Shown here: piece by piece, positions 27,301 through 34,149 of the stretch
Layout of the letters: each line of letters opens with the position of its first letter
How positions within the stretch are numbered: the first letter of the stretch is position 1
Assembly (NCBI GenBank): GCA_963989385.1
Contig: OZ022506.1
Location: 61,887,434 to 61,951,433, forward strand
DNA from: Ctena decussata
Taxonomy: Eukaryota; Mollusca; Bivalvia; Lucinida; Lucinidae
Length of the DNA: 64,000 bases
Direction: 5' to 3'
The notes under the pieces: model-generated
What the model was told of the DNA's origin: nothing
The model's database searches: none
What the model saw: the letters and a program-made list of their open reading frames with translations, nothing else
Translations under genes and position numbers: made by a program

Positions 27301-30300
27301 CAATGAGCCAGTTGTAACCAAATATCATTTAGAGCTTTCAGGGGATGAAGGATTAAAAATTTCTTCAAATGGTTTGGGTCACATTATCAAAATGGCTGCC
27401 ATGCACATATATGGTAAAAACCTTTAAAAATCTTCTTCTCCAGAACCGACTGACCGATTGCCTTGAAACTTGGTAAGTAGTATTTGGTACTCCAGTACTA
27501 TCAAGATTATTCAAACCATGACCCTTTGGTTGACCTTGATCTTTTTTCAGCAAGGTTAAACTGAATACGGGAAAATGCTAGACCATAAGATTTCATGGAA
27601 AGTTTTTAAGATTTTGGCCTAAAAATGGTATATAAAGTCGTCTTAATGAGGTCATGAAGAATTATGAGTACAAGAAGTCAAGGTCATTCTTTGACATTTG
27701 ACCCAGATCTCTCATATTTTGACAATTTCAAACATTTCCTCAAAATCCTAGGGGCCAGTTATAATCACATTTCATATAGAGCCTGCAGGGGTTGATTGAA
27801 CAAAAAAAATTTCAAACGGTCCAGGTCACATGGCCAACATGGCCGCCATATCAATTTATGGTGTAGACCTTTAATATTTTTCTTCTTCAGAACCAATATA
27901 CCTATGGCCTTGAAACTTGGTAAGTAGCATGGAATACTAGAGTACTTCCAAGACTGTTCAAATGATGACCTTGGGTTTACCTTTACCTTTCTTGCGGCAA
28001 TCCGACAATACAACAACTCATTCTTTATAAGAATACACTGTACCAAACTTGAAGACTCTAGCTTTCGCACAGTTCCTATGAAAACTGTGACAAAGAATTA
28101 CCTCGAAAAGACAGACAAAACTGGATAAATAAGGAAAAGAAACAAAACAACGACCCCGATTTTTAATCCCAAGATACAACAGTTCATCCTCCATGTACCA
28201 AGTTTTAAGATTCTAGGTTTACTAGTTTCTAAGAGAACTCCGACACAAATTTTCAATGTTAACATGTAAAATAGAGAACGAAAGAAAATGGACAAAAATA
28301 GAAGAATAAAGCAAACAGCCTAAGTCTCTATCCGACGATACCATTACTCATTCTACATACATATGCTGCGTTTGAACGTTGTAGCTTGCACAGTTCCTGA
28401 GAAAACTGTGTCACAACCTTACCCTGAAAAGACGGTAAATATGATGCTTTCAAGAATAGACCGCCAGTCAAACCAAAATGTAAATTCCAGGTTTGTCGCA
28501 AAATCTCATAACAGACGAATTCCCATTACTCCGTGATATTTAGGTGACACCAATGATATGACTCATCGAATTAAATGATGTGACGAGATATTATATATTT
28601 CAAAGCATTGAAAAGAAAGACTCGAAGTTCCGTGAGAAGCAAGATTTTAGGCAATACTTAGTTTACTTTATATTTATCTACTCTACAAAACGCGAATTAC
28701 AAATATTAAATCGTATGCATAAAATATTTCTTATAGAGTTTTGATTATTCGTTTTTTAATCCTTAAATACTAAAATATAACATATTTTAAAAGTATGATA
28801 AAATGTTTATTTCATGAAACAACCAATATAGAAAAAAACATGAACAGGCTGAGGTCTCTGGTTGAATCTCTGATCCCTGCTATCGTTTCTGCACATGTTC
28901 ACTCTAAAACCTTAACCTGCTTTAAAACACAAGTAGGACATACCTCCATAAACTTCCACCTCACACAGGGCTAGTAGTGCGGCATCCTTTTCGATGACAA
29001 TATGTACAAATCTGCCTTTGTGGGATGTTTCTATGTCGTAAATTGCACTCTGTAAATTGTACTGCTTAATCGTTACATTGTCGTCATAGATGAGATCTCC
29101 GATCGGAATTTTGTCAGAATCATTCGATGTAACAAACATTCGAAAGCCTCGTAATTGCTCTATAGAAAGAAAACAAAAGCATGTCTTTAGTTAGCATACA
29201 TTTGCAGAGTCGCTGATAATATCTAAAACAATTCTGAAACAAGTAGCCAAATTGTGTTTCTAAGTTCTCTTTAAAAACGCTGTGACCCATCCTAAGAACA
29301 ATCTAGGCAAGACGGTCTACTGTGTGGGTCACAATATATAGTTTGAAGGATGACAAACGAAATTTTAACGTCTTCCAGTGCCAAAAGCTTTACAATGTAC
29401 ACTCAAATGTTGCAGTAATAAGGTTTTTAAGGTTTCCGATAAATGTGTGTGTAAATTTCATATTCCCGATAAAAAATATGTTTTTCGATGTATTGATTTG
29501 GTAAAGTCAAGCGTATATGATCATAAAAGACAATTTTAGTAATGAATAGTATTGGTAAGATGAAAATCCCAAAGAGTTTCTTCAAGAGCTGAGAATACAT
29601 TCAAAAGAAGGAACATGGGCCAGACTGCGTTGTGACCCTGACAATATCCGTTGACGAAACCAGGGAAGAGCAAAATGAAATTTTTTAATTTTAATTGGGG
29701 AGTCGGCTCCAAGTTGATTGATTGATGGATTTGGGTTGACGGCCCTTTGAGACAGTATTTCAGTCTATATCGGGCCGTCTCCCAGAGAGAGGGAGAAAGA
29801 CGAGAGAAATGAAAAAATAAGAGAAAAAAATGTCCAAACAACCCCACCCGCACCTACTGCAAGCACAGTAGGCCCTTGCCCTACTATTATACAAATCAGT
29901 AGGACGCCCCGGCACTGTAAGTTACACGCAGCACCATTGCACCACACGACCACCCCATCGATTCAAAGACTGACTAGTATTAAAAAGGGTCAAATATTAC
30001 AAGTGACTACTCCTCTGTCGGAGAGGCGGCGTGACTGGGTAGTTAGAGCGACTCGGTTATGGTACAGAAGGTTGTGAGTTCAAACCCACGCTTCACCATC
30101 CGACGACCAGAAAACTCTATCAACCAGCAATAAATGGGTACTTGCTTCGAATCAGGGAATGATAAGGTAGCAGAAGGATAGGGGTGGTCTCCGCCTTTCA
30201 TATGCATGTGCAATATACAGGGGAAGGGGGGGGGGGGGCTCTAACCCCCACTGCCGCTACGGTCAATAAGCTATGAAATCTTAACCTTTTGTGTTACTCC

Positions 30301-32429
30301 TGTGCTCGGAACCGATGATATTGTATATGTGGAGGCATTTTAACACTGTGGCAGCTAAGGCTTTTTTGTATGTTAGCAGACAAAGGTTAAAGTCCACCGA
30401 AAAACTTGTTGCTCAATCTTTATGACCTTCTTTTAGTGTAGAATGATTCATTGTAAATGCAAACTTTTTTAGGGTTCGCATTCCAACTGTTCGAATACAA
30501 TCAAATTGCATGTGTCCCGCGGAATACGACAGCAAGTGTGCCTCGGAGAGGGTTGCTCATTGCTTGCCGAGATATGCCAATCATCACTTTTCTTTCAAAC
30601 TTTTGGGGTTCAGCGACACTGAAGAAGTTAAATAAAGAAACACGCGTCTGCATGCATGCCACCGAGTCGATATCACTGCTGGTGGACGATCCCCGAGTAT
30701 ATCAGGAACTCTGTTAGTCAGTGTTTCAGTATAAGCCCTGGTTCTCTTGCATGGGGGTTACTACTTAAATACTGATTTAAAGTAACCTTATTCGACTTGA
30801 TGTATATCTGGTAAGATTTCTAAATTATTCTGAAACTAAGACCGACTCGCATTGCGACATTACAATTAGCGGAGTTCGGATTCCGTTATTTCTAGTTGTT
30901 CCAGGTTTTAGCTGTTTTTCCTGGTTCTAGCTGCATCCGACATCCCTTTCCTGATGCCCTTGTCTGTTGCCTTTCTCGAGACGCAGGACTTGAGGTGGGT
31001 TGATGGGGACGCCTGCGCTCACGAATTAATACGCAGGCGTCTCTCTTCAGCTTATGTATCCTGCGGAATGCGACTCAATGTATGGCTCGGAGAGTGTTGC
31101 TCGTTGCCTGCCGAGGCCTGGACATCATCTCTTTTCTTTCAAACCTTTTGTTGTTTAGCGACACTGAAGAAGTTAAATACAGAAACGCACGTATGTCGCA
31201 TTAAATTCTAAATTGATAATCATATATATATATATATATGCACAGCAACTAATGAAGAGAAGAAGAGGAAATAAACAAAAACATTGTATATTGGCCTTTT
31301 ATGGGGCATTAGCATAAAGAAAACATAACCTGCTGCGAAACCAGAAACTTTAAGGAGATGTATGTCTTTACTGGATCTTCGATTACCAAATGCCATCCTT
31401 ATATAACAATACCTGGATTGGTTCCAACTCTTCCGAACACTTTTATTTTCTCTATTTTACGGTCTGTGTGGAGGTCCACTCGCCACCAAGGGCTACTTTG
31501 TACTTTAGTGGCGCTACAGGTGGGTTTTCCGTTGACACGAGTTCTTTCAGTTTTATTTCCATCTATTGCTAGACTTGCATTCCAGAGAAACCTTTTTGGG
31601 TTGCCGTAATAAATCGTAGATGACTGTTCAGCAAAACCAGTCAGAGCAATATTATCTGCAGAAGAACATATCTGCTAAGGTTATATACAGATGCTCAAAG
31701 GCAGTCCTAAGATGTTTCAGGCTCATTAATACTAGACACGAATATCTTGCTTACATAATACAACAAAACAACTCGTACAAAGATTTTGGGGTTTTATAAA
31801 AAATGTCATTTATGTTGAATGATATAATAAAGCCGTCAAACTTGAGCACTGTTTAATTAAACACTCTCGGTGGATGATTCAACACATTAAAATAATATCG
31901 TAATAAGCCTATGGTATCTCAATTACGTTTTCTTATCATACCAAATACGTAAGAAAATTATAGAAGTCCAGCAGTTAGCTTGCTGTGTATGAGGAAATAG
32001 GTCATACAAAATCTCTAAATCCGTATGACATTTTTCGATTGTCAAATTTTTCAAACATTCAATTGATTGCCTAATTCTCTAGCGGCATTAGTTATAAAAG
32101 GCTCCAAATCGGCATTACTTAGAATTATCTATATGTCTGTAATTCCATTTCAATTTGTATAAACTTGTATTTCTTTTCTCTCAATCTGATAATGGAAGTA
32201 CATTACTAAATGAATATTAATTAAAAACAACGAATATTAGAACTAAACAGTCATTAAATATTTAAAACATCTTTTTGTCTTTATCGTTTGAATCAGCTTC
32301 CTTTTTACATAATTCGATCATGTATACGCACATGTGACACCTACCTTCCGCTAAAACGTACAGAATAATTTCGGCATGCATCAAAGCAAAATAAGATACA
32401 AATATCAGCCGGTTTCTCACGTATACCAT
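192..32429 (-). CDS. Gene 1: lectin (fucolectin-type)-EGF x6-transmembrane receptor, 11 exons
   Basis: Gene-level model. Exons in order: 32345-32429, 31413-31655, 28944-29159, 25124-25258, 23520-23654, 20898-21032, 19448-19588, 11135-11272, 6028-6174, 3421-3538, 192-396. They sum to 1698 nt, giving about 565 residues plus stop. All internal junctions are phase 1 except the last (phase 2), and every join keeps the frame open. Domains: signal peptide about 1-28, fucolectin/F5-8-type lectin 29-181, six eight-Cys EGF repeats 182-458, transmembrane about 467-490, basic stop-transfer and cytoplasmic tail to 565. Proteins with EGF repeats of this kind (MEGF10/11, SCARF, CED-1/Draper) are cell-surface recognition or engulfment receptors. 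An N-terminal lectin domain suggests carbohydrate binding, which is inferred. The tail has no NPxY motif as in CED-1. Transcript evidence is lacking, so further alternative exons are possible. Confidence 0.88.
531..1661 (+). mobile_element. Helitron/HINE-like element with 180 bp tandem repeats
   Basis: It opens with a hairpin (TGCCCCC at 531, GGGGGGCA at 551), then a TCCG-rich microsatellite (about 575-612). About six units of 180 bp follow, marked by GTATGGAGTTTGTGTAATCA near 622, 812, 993, 1159, 1338 and 1521. A CACGGGGGCA repeat comes at 1621. The 3' end has hairpin GTGTCT-TAC-AGACAC, ten bases later CTAG, then T: the textbook Helitron terminus. Open frames across it are repeat translations, not genes. 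It lies in the last intron of gene 1. Confidence 0.75.
1662..3022. other. Intronic stretch, no gene seen
   Basis: Part of the gene 1 intron between exons 10 and 11. T- and A-rich runs (1670-1705, 2905-2960); no domain, SINE head or terminal repeat recognised. The phrase GAAAATGACAGAGT recurs at about 1943, 2970 and (diverged) 8250, suggesting a decayed repeat. Confidence 0.5.
3023..3261. mobile_element. GAGCC-type palindromic MITE, copy 1 (diverged)
   Basis: First member of the commonest family in the window. Consensus ends are TGAGCCGCGACACGACAAAA and its reverse complement. Almost the whole 240 bp is an imperfect palindrome with internal CAGACTCAGATCAGCCTGGG and its complement. No coding capacity. 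This copy has lost much of its left end. Confidence 0.8.
3421..3538 (-). CDS. Gene 1 exon 10: transmembrane segment and stop-transfer
   Basis: 118 nt, acceptor ATTTTTTTCAG, phase 1 in. It encodes PDILLKET, then about 24 hydrophobic residues starting FIYGGVGVAVLV and ending TSFVCLY, then RRKKKR. This is a single-pass helix with a basic cytosolic anchor. Reading on gives an immediate TAG. The donor AA|GTAGGC overlaps that stop and leaves phase 2, which matches the exon at 192-396. A short-tailed isoform by intron retention is therefore possible. Confidence 0.9.
4629..5717 (+). mobile_element. HINE-like element with 145 bp tandem repeats
   Basis: Opens with a hairpin CCCCTCACACC-acgaag-GGTGAGGGG, then a CGTACGTA-type microsatellite (4671-4708). 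Seven units of about 145 bp follow, marked by CTAGCGCCTACATTTCT. A GTGAGGGG terminal repeat and the hairpin ATCGC-CT-GCGAT come near 5700. The same plan as 531-1661 but unrelated sequence. Confidence 0.7.
5740..5910 (+). repeat. Interspersed repeat, copy 1 (see 12430-12790)
   Basis: GATGCTAAGATTAGCCCGG through TTTTCCCATATGG and GTGGGATCTGGG; the same sequence occurs inverted at 12430-12640. Weakly coding in both copies (FPIW..WDLGLK), which suggests the tail of a retroelement rather than a host gene. Confidence 0.6.
6028..6174 (-). CDS. Gene 1 exon 9: EGF-like repeat 6
   Basis: 147 nt (49 codons), acceptor TGTATTTTCTAG, donor CCT A|GTAAGG, phase 1 to 1. It reads CEFGFYGDGC, ACGLC, GECPAGC and WTGLLC (eight Cys), then SLIP as a short stalk. 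The seventh-eighth Cys loop is more divergent than in the other repeats. The split codon A|AA gives Lys before PDILL of the membrane exon. Confidence 0.92.
6175..7580. other. Gene 1 intron, nothing recognised
   Basis: AT-rich; short open frames (for example 6312-6608) have no domain, no splice-compatible flanks and no cysteine pattern. Confidence 0.5.
7581..7732. mobile_element. Palindromic MITE, copy 1
   Basis: A near-perfect hairpin: arms run from GCCTGGGTTCGAGG to the centre GAGCATGTGCTC and back to AACCTCTGGGCC, with AAAGCACACTGATTGGCT in each arm. A shorter copy is at 44452-44558. Confidence 0.8.
9185..9230. repeat. Strong stem-loop
   Basis: TCACTGTTCGGCAT (9185-9198) pairs perfectly with ATGCCGAACAGTGA (9217-9230); a smaller hairpin AGGC-AA-GCCT sits in the loop. 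Confidence 0.8.
9381..9614. mobile_element. GAGCC-type MITE, copy 2
   Basis: Ends TGAGCCTCGACAAGACAAAA and GTTGTGTCGCGGATCA; internal palindrome retained. Confidence 0.85.
10240..11095 (-). pseudogene. Retroelement reverse-transcriptase C-terminal fragment and tail
   Basis: On the minus strand 11090-10805 reads without a stop: ELEIKDTT, SASYLDCYLYVDNGK, LYDKRDDLNFPIVNFPF, then PSAPAYGVYVSQLVRYARAC. I recognise this as the conserved region after the catalytic core in a reverse transcriptase common in mollusc and cnidarian genomes. The expected C-terminal end is missing. The family's non-coding tail (CCGCCTTGGGACGGTCAGTA) follows at about 10530. Tail-only copies are at 12650-12790 and 33700-34110. 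Which RT clade it belongs to I cannot say. Confidence 0.7.
11135..11272 (-). CDS. Gene 1 exon 8: EGF-like repeat 5, with GC donor
   Basis: Acceptor TTTTTATTGCAG. It reads CTNKTFGENC, RCQC, GLCPQ and LCDKSFNGDDC, eight Cys. The only strong GT donor (GTAAGA, 11143) would cut off the eighth Cys and create a T|AA stop with the next exon. Extending to AAA G|GCACGT at 11135 keeps the Cys and phase 1 and joins as G|AA (Glu). So I place a GC-AG intron here, 138 nt. A MITE edge lies 14 nt upstream of the acceptor. Confidence 0.82.
11287..11620 (-). mobile_element. AAGATCC-ended MITE, copy 1, abutting an EGF exon
   Basis: From GGATCTTACATGAGTGCTAA, with a central palindrome ACAAGATGCGAGGC / GCCGAGCATCTTGT, to TGCATGGCTTTATTTCACTC. 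The family recurs at 46945-47292 and 53687-53977, with a relative at 38872-39180. The MITE edge is 14 nt from the acceptor of gene 1 exon 8. Confidence 0.75.
12430..12790 (-). repeat. Interspersed repeat, copy 2, with retroelement tail
   Basis: Reverse complement of 5740-5910, followed by the CCGCCTTGGAAAGG tail motif of the RT family at 10240-11095. This links the two sequences to one element. Confidence 0.6.
12905..13040 (+). repeat. SINE-like sequence (tail shared with 30030-30190)
   Basis: The segment TGCTGCCTTATCATTCCCTGATTCG is the complement of the 30141-30175 tail; a weak tRNA-like head (CATAGCCTAGTGG) precedes it. Confidence 0.45.
13043..13330. mobile_element. CpG-rich repeat element, copy 1
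   Basis: Starts ACACTGGCGATCACGTATTTGTACAC and is packed with CGCG/ACGCG motifs. A copy in opposite orientation with the same terminus is at 19005-19150. GC content is far above the surroundings. Confidence 0.6.
13560..15030 (+). pseudogene. Decayed jockey-like LINE (RT and C-terminal part)
   Basis: With frameshifts and stops, the plus strand shows KLHEFGINGNMFRCI, FLNGKRIQVRVGD, a decayed PGQCPQSCPI for the usual QGSVLSPxLF motif, LRIATRAYHSTPINALEVE, and a Cys/His knuckle PHCNDAKDLSHIFFDC. This is jockey/CR1-type ORF2 order. A tRNA-derived SINE interrupts it at 14440-14580. No intact frame remains. Confidence 0.75.
14440..14580 (+). repeat. tRNA-derived SINE, family S1 copy a
   Basis: Head with GGGTTCGAAACCC B box after ATCTGACTTATGTCAGAGG; tail CGTTTCTCCTTCCTCTGATTCAAGAAAGGCAG shared with 24827-24957. 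Inserted in the LINE. Confidence 0.75.
15272..16150. repeat. Tandem array, about 205 bp unit
   Basis: AATGTGTATCCAACCTCCTTAA starts units at about 15290, 15487 and 15683; two shortened units follow from 15868 and 16080. Each carries CATTTGCTCCC and CAATAAGAAAT. It directly follows the LINE and may be its 3' satellite. Confidence 0.75.
16160..17780. other. Intronic, low-complexity C-rich segment then AT-rich
   Basis: 16320-16900 holds repeated TTTGCTCCCC and AGGGGGCTTGTTCC phrases on a C-rich background. 16900-17780 has no recognisable feature apart from TTACTTCG(C/T)AGTAAA repeated at 17230-17300. Confidence 0.5.
17784..17855 (-). repeat. tRNA-like SINE head
   Basis: Minus strand GGGGTCACCATAGCTCAGTG with B box GGTTCGATCTC. 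Next to a CACAGGG hairpin element. Lacks a clear acceptor stem, so it is not a functional tRNA gene. Confidence 0.6.
17915..18473. mobile_element. 559 bp palindromic element built of repeated CTTCCTGCNGAGAC motifs
   Basis: Termini CACAGGGTATAATCGATTCC and exact complement. Arms match over most of their length, including CGCTAATTTTCGCTTCC and GACTGTRCATCATATTTGG. At least twelve copies of TTCCTGC(A/C)GAGACT or its complement are spaced about 40 bp apart, several already paired in small hairpins. No coding frame. The origin is probably a MITE; the motif array is unusual. Confidence 0.85.
19005..19155. mobile_element. CpG-rich repeat element, copy 2
   Basis: Inverted relative to 13043-13330: AACGCGTTTTGGTGTACAAA with TACGTGAGCGCCAGTGTAC, and a run of ACGCGTC motifs. 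Confidence 0.6.
19176..19262 (-). repeat. tRNA-like SINE head
   Basis: Minus strand GTCGCCGTGGTCTAGTGGTG with B box GGTTCGAATTT; preceded by an (AG)n run. Not foldable by eye into a clean tRNA. Confidence 0.6.
19448..19588 (-). CDS. Gene 1 exon 7: EGF-like repeat 4
   Basis: 141 nt (47 codons), acceptor TTCTGTTTCAG, donor ACA G|GTATGT, phase 1 to 1. It reads CTNYTYGKNC, SCGHC, GLCLAC and CADGYTNSDEFC, eight Cys. The last loop is two residues longer than in repeats 1-3. The longer open frame over this interval is in another frame and is a shadow. Confidence 0.92.
20613..20765. mobile_element. GAGCC-type MITE, copy 3 (internally deleted)
   Basis: Both ends present but the centre is missing, about 150 bp instead of 240. 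Confidence 0.8.
20898..21032 (-). CDS. Gene 1 exon 6: EGF-like repeat 3
   Basis: 135 nt, acceptor TTTGTCTATCAG, donor GAA G|GTGAGG, phase 1 to 1. Translation includes CQDGWYGEGC, TCGHC, GHCSSC and CADGYRGAEC with eight Cys. A GAGCC-type MITE (21050-21279) ends 17 nt upstream of the exon, so the pyrimidine tract and AG are nearly all that separates them. Confidence 0.93.
21050..21279. mobile_element. GAGCC-type MITE, copy 4, abutting an EGF exon
   Basis: The TGAGCCCTGACACGATAAAA end lies 17 nt from the acceptor of gene 1 exon 6. Confidence 0.85.
22051..22125 (+). repeat. tRNA-derived SINE head
   Basis: GGGGAGCCCCGGTAGCTCTG, then B box GGATTCGATCC. The following 22130-22480 frame (HIKFWYDFYAKK) is not a domain I recognise. 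Confidence 0.6.
23009..23246. mobile_element. GAGCC-type MITE, copy 5
   Basis: Full-length, well preserved; flanked by TATA on both sides. Confidence 0.9.
23520..23654 (-). CDS. Gene 1 exon 5: EGF-like repeat 2
   Basis: 135 nt, acceptor TTCTGTTTCAG, donor GAA G|GTGCTA, phase 1 to 1. It reads CPNGNYGQNC, KCGHC, GTCTTC and CAPGYRGTHC (eight Cys). It differs from repeat 1 at about ten positions. The similarity runs at least 50 nt into the intron beyond the donor, which shows a recent genomic duplication of this exon. Confidence 0.93.
24827..24957 (-). repeat. tRNA-derived SINE, family S1 copy b
   Basis: Minus strand GGGCCGCGTAGCGCAGTCGG, B box GGTTCGATACC, then a tail matching 14525-14570. Very tRNA-like, but no matched acceptor stem or intact 73-nt body. 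Confidence 0.8.
25124..25258 (-). CDS. Gene 1 exon 4: EGF-like repeat 1
   Basis: 135 nt (45 codons), acceptor TTTCATTTTCAG, donor GAA G|GTGCTA, phase 1 to 1. It reads CLNGNYGQNC, CGHC, GTCTIC and CAPGYQGLYC, so eight cysteines in MEGF/laminin-EGF order. Exon and flanking intron are close duplicates of exon 5 about 1.6 kb downstream in transcript order. Confidence 0.93.
25839..28000. repeat. HINE-like tandem array, about 445 bp unit x5
   Basis: Begins AGCTCACCTGAGC, then a CCGTCGTCCGTC microsatellite (25885-25915). Five units follow, each with CCAACATGGCCGCCAT or a variant near 26031, 26503, 26945, 27385 and 27836. The satellite and microsatellite layout match the elements at 531 and 4629. 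A 3' terminus was not found. It lies between lectin and EGF exons of gene 1. Confidence 0.75.
28050..28435. repeat. Two tandem copies of a ~320 bp repeat
   Basis: TAGCTTTCGCACAGTTCCTA...GAAAACTGTG near 28060 recurs at 28380; CGAAAAGAC and TGAAAAGAC end each. Confidence 0.6.
28944..29159 (-). CDS. Gene 1 exon 3: C-terminal half of fucolectin/F5-8-type lectin domain
   Basis: 216 nt (72 codons), acceptor TTTCTATAG and donor G|GTATGT, phase 1 to 1. The translation includes QLRGFRMFVTSND, GRFVHIVI and the diagnostic LCEVEVYG end of the fucolectin/F5-8C fold. The Cys in LCEVEV would pair with the Cys in TCSATK of the previous exon. The split codon G|AA gives VYG-E-C, leading straight into the first EGF repeat with no linker. 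Confidence 0.93.
29557..29720. repeat. GTTTCGGCTAATAAAGCC-type repeat, copy 1
   Basis: TTCAAGAGCTGAGAATACAT to TGACAATATCCG; other copies at 36947, 37274, 43966 and 44345. This copy lost the CGTAGTTTCGGC core and carries an insertion at 29704-29956. Confidence 0.7.
29704..29956. mobile_element. Nested repeat inserted in the above
   Basis: CTTTGAGACAGTATTTCAGT through CAGTAGGCCCTTGCCCTAC to CCCCGGCACTG. A second copy is at 42935-43145. The uninterrupted target sequence is visible at about 44130. Confidence 0.7.
30030..30190 (+). repeat. tRNA-derived SINE
   Basis: GGCGTGACTGGGTAGTTAGA, B box GAGTTCAAACCC, then a tail CGAATCAGGGAATGATAAGG that recurs (inverted) at 13000. Confidence 0.65.
30505..31200. 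repeat. Pair of direct repeats around a hairpin
   Basis: CGGAATACGACAGCAAGTGT...ACACTGAAGAAGTTAAATA (30505-30640) recurs at 31057-31185. Between them GACGCCTGCG and CGCAGGCGTC (31008-31042) form a ten-base-pair hairpin. Confidence 0.65.
31413..31655 (-). CDS. Gene 1 exon 2: N-terminal half of fucolectin/F5-8-type lectin domain
   Basis: The acceptor TGTTCTTCTGCAG precedes 243 nt (81 codons, phase 1 to 1). The translation begins NIALTGFAEQSST and includes the family signature ASLAIDGN, then TCSATK, SPWWRVDL and KIEKIKVFGR, as in fucolectin/tachylectin-4/F5-8C jelly-roll domains. The donor is G|GTATTG. It continues into the exon at 28944-29159. Lectins of this family bind fucosylated glycans in a Ca-dependent way; the sugar-binding residues were not checked individually. 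Confidence 0.92.
31656..32344. other. First intron of gene 1, nothing recognised
   Basis: AT-rich, no repeat or conserved element seen. Confidence 0.6.
32345..32429 (-). CDS. Gene 1 exon 1: start codon and signal peptide
   Basis: ATG at 32429-32427 follows a purine-rich AAA context. The exon encodes 28 residues beginning MVYVRNRLIF with a hydrophobic run (LIFVSYFALM, then EIILYVLA) typical of a secretory signal. It ends GCG GAA G followed by the donor GTAGGT, leaving phase 1. The split codon joins the next exon as GAT (Asp), giving AE-DNIALTG across the junction, a plausible mature N-terminus. No 5' untranslated exon or TATA box could be assigned. Confidence 0.85.
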
Positions 32430-32625
32430 TTTGGCACCTAAAACGAAGAAAATTTTAATAATGCCAATAAATAGCGGGATTACGCTAACATGACTATGAC
32501 ATGTATATCAGACATTTTCTCCCACAAAAATAAGCAAATTCTGAAAGATAATATCCTTTGTACATCAGCAAAAATACGCCAAAAAAAGCAAAATCAGCAG
32601 ATTCAGTTTGACTATCTGTTGTATA

Positions 32626-32863
32626 CGAGCCGCGACGCGAGAAATCCAACAAAGTGGTCGTTCGCCCAGCGCAGCCTCAGATCAGCCTGGGCATCCGCCC
32701 AGTCTGATTAGAGTTTTCACACACCGCATAAAAGTAGCTTAGATCCTTAGCTACCATTTAGGTGCTAGTCAAAGAGTCTGACCAAACTTGTCAGGTGCCC
32801 AGGCTGATCTGAGTCTGCGCCGGACGCACAACCACTTTGTTGGTTATCTCATGTCGCGGCTCA
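32626..32863. mobile_element. GAGCC-type MITE, copy 6
   Basis: Full-length, in the intergenic region about 200 bp upstream of the gene 1 start codon. Confidence 0.9.
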
Positions 32864-33214
32864 ATTATGTCCTGTAATGAAACGGGCAACGCTGGCCTAT
32901 GTTGTAAGCAATATGTTATGTTGGCTCCACAACCGTCTCAGTCAAATGGGTGTAATTTCATGAGCATTCAACATAATTCAGGACACTGGGTATTCGCATA
33001 TAAAACCGGTTTAAGCCGTGATTAATTTAATTCTGGCCGTTGCAAGCGGTGCTTCTGATGTGGCTTATTATAATTGTTGTAACTGTCTGTCGGCTTTCTA
33101 TAAGGCGTTGACTGTTTATACATTATTTTGAATAGCATCACAACCATCTTGCGGGGAAGAGCTGAGATGTTAGCTTTTTGCTGGTCAGGATTTGCTTTGT
33201 GTGCCGTCTTTGTT

Positions 33215-33450
33215 TGAGCCGCGACGCGAGAAAACCAACAATGTGGTTGTGCGCCCAGTGCAGACTCAGATCAGCCTTGGCATCAAACATGTCCAATCAG
33301 ACTCTTCGCTAAGCGCTCAAAGCGTAGCTAAGAGTCTAAGCTACCTCCATGCGGACAGCGAAGACTCTGATCAGACTGGGCGGATGCCCAGGCTGATCTG
33401 AGTCTGCGCTGGGCGCACAACCATTGTTGGTTTTGTCATGTTGCGGCTCG
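33215..33450. mobile_element. GAGCC-type MITE, copy 7
   Basis: Full-length, nearly perfect palindrome. Confidence 0.9.
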
Positions 33451-33699
33451 TTTATTCTTTTCTCATTTGGTGCTACAACAGGATGTGCTGAACGATACTT
33501 TCGGTTTCTGAGTATTGCCTTTTTGTTAATTTTTCCTCTTCCCCCAAATTACCAGACCGTTTTATTCTAGTTTTCATCTTTGACTCTTATAGTCAGGTCG
33601 AAATTGAACCAGCAGTATAACATTAAGCTTCGATACCTTCTAAGCCTTTATTTTAAATTTAGACATTGTACTCGTATTTCATTTGCATAATTTATCAGG

Positions 33700-34110
33700 T
33701 TAAAAGTAAAAAGTATGCAAAGACCAGGATCTGAAACAATCCAAATCCAAATCCAGCCCTCAAACCATAGTTTGAAACAACTAAGATTACAAATAATCAA
33801 GATACAGAGAACATACGGCCAACCGAGTGAGCAGCTTGTTCCCAAAAGGTGGCCACTCAGCAACCCAAACCGAACCAAAAATAATAAGAACATACATAAG
33901 GTAAAACATCACAGAAACTCTGACACCAAAAACAGGCAACAGAGAACCACAGCAGAACTACCGCCTTGGAACGGTCAGTAATGAATTACTGGGGGGCTTA
34001 AATCGATTTTACGGGCCCAACCTCACCCTCAGTTTCTGAAGTGGTACAAAATATTTAGTTGGTTGTTCGGTTCGCATGATAACCCTCTAACTCGTCAATG
34101 AATCATCACG
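33700..34110 (-). repeat. Retroelement tail (family of 10240-11095)
   Basis: ACCGCCTTGGAACGGTCAGTA with GAGCAGCTTGTTCCCAAA upstream; the 33715-33981 frame on the plus strand is a chance frame over it. Confidence 0.65.
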
Positions 34111-34149
34111 GTAAACACATAAATCAAATTTCAACACCATTAAGAAGCA

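Noticed and set aside
25839..28000. Tandem array as CRISPR-like or centromeric satellite
   Set aside because: Units are about 445 bp without spacers, and five copies with a 5' hairpin fit a mobile satellite element.
33715..33981. 88-codon frame as a gene
   Set aside because: Lies on the opposite strand of a retroelement tail that recurs at 10240 and 12650.
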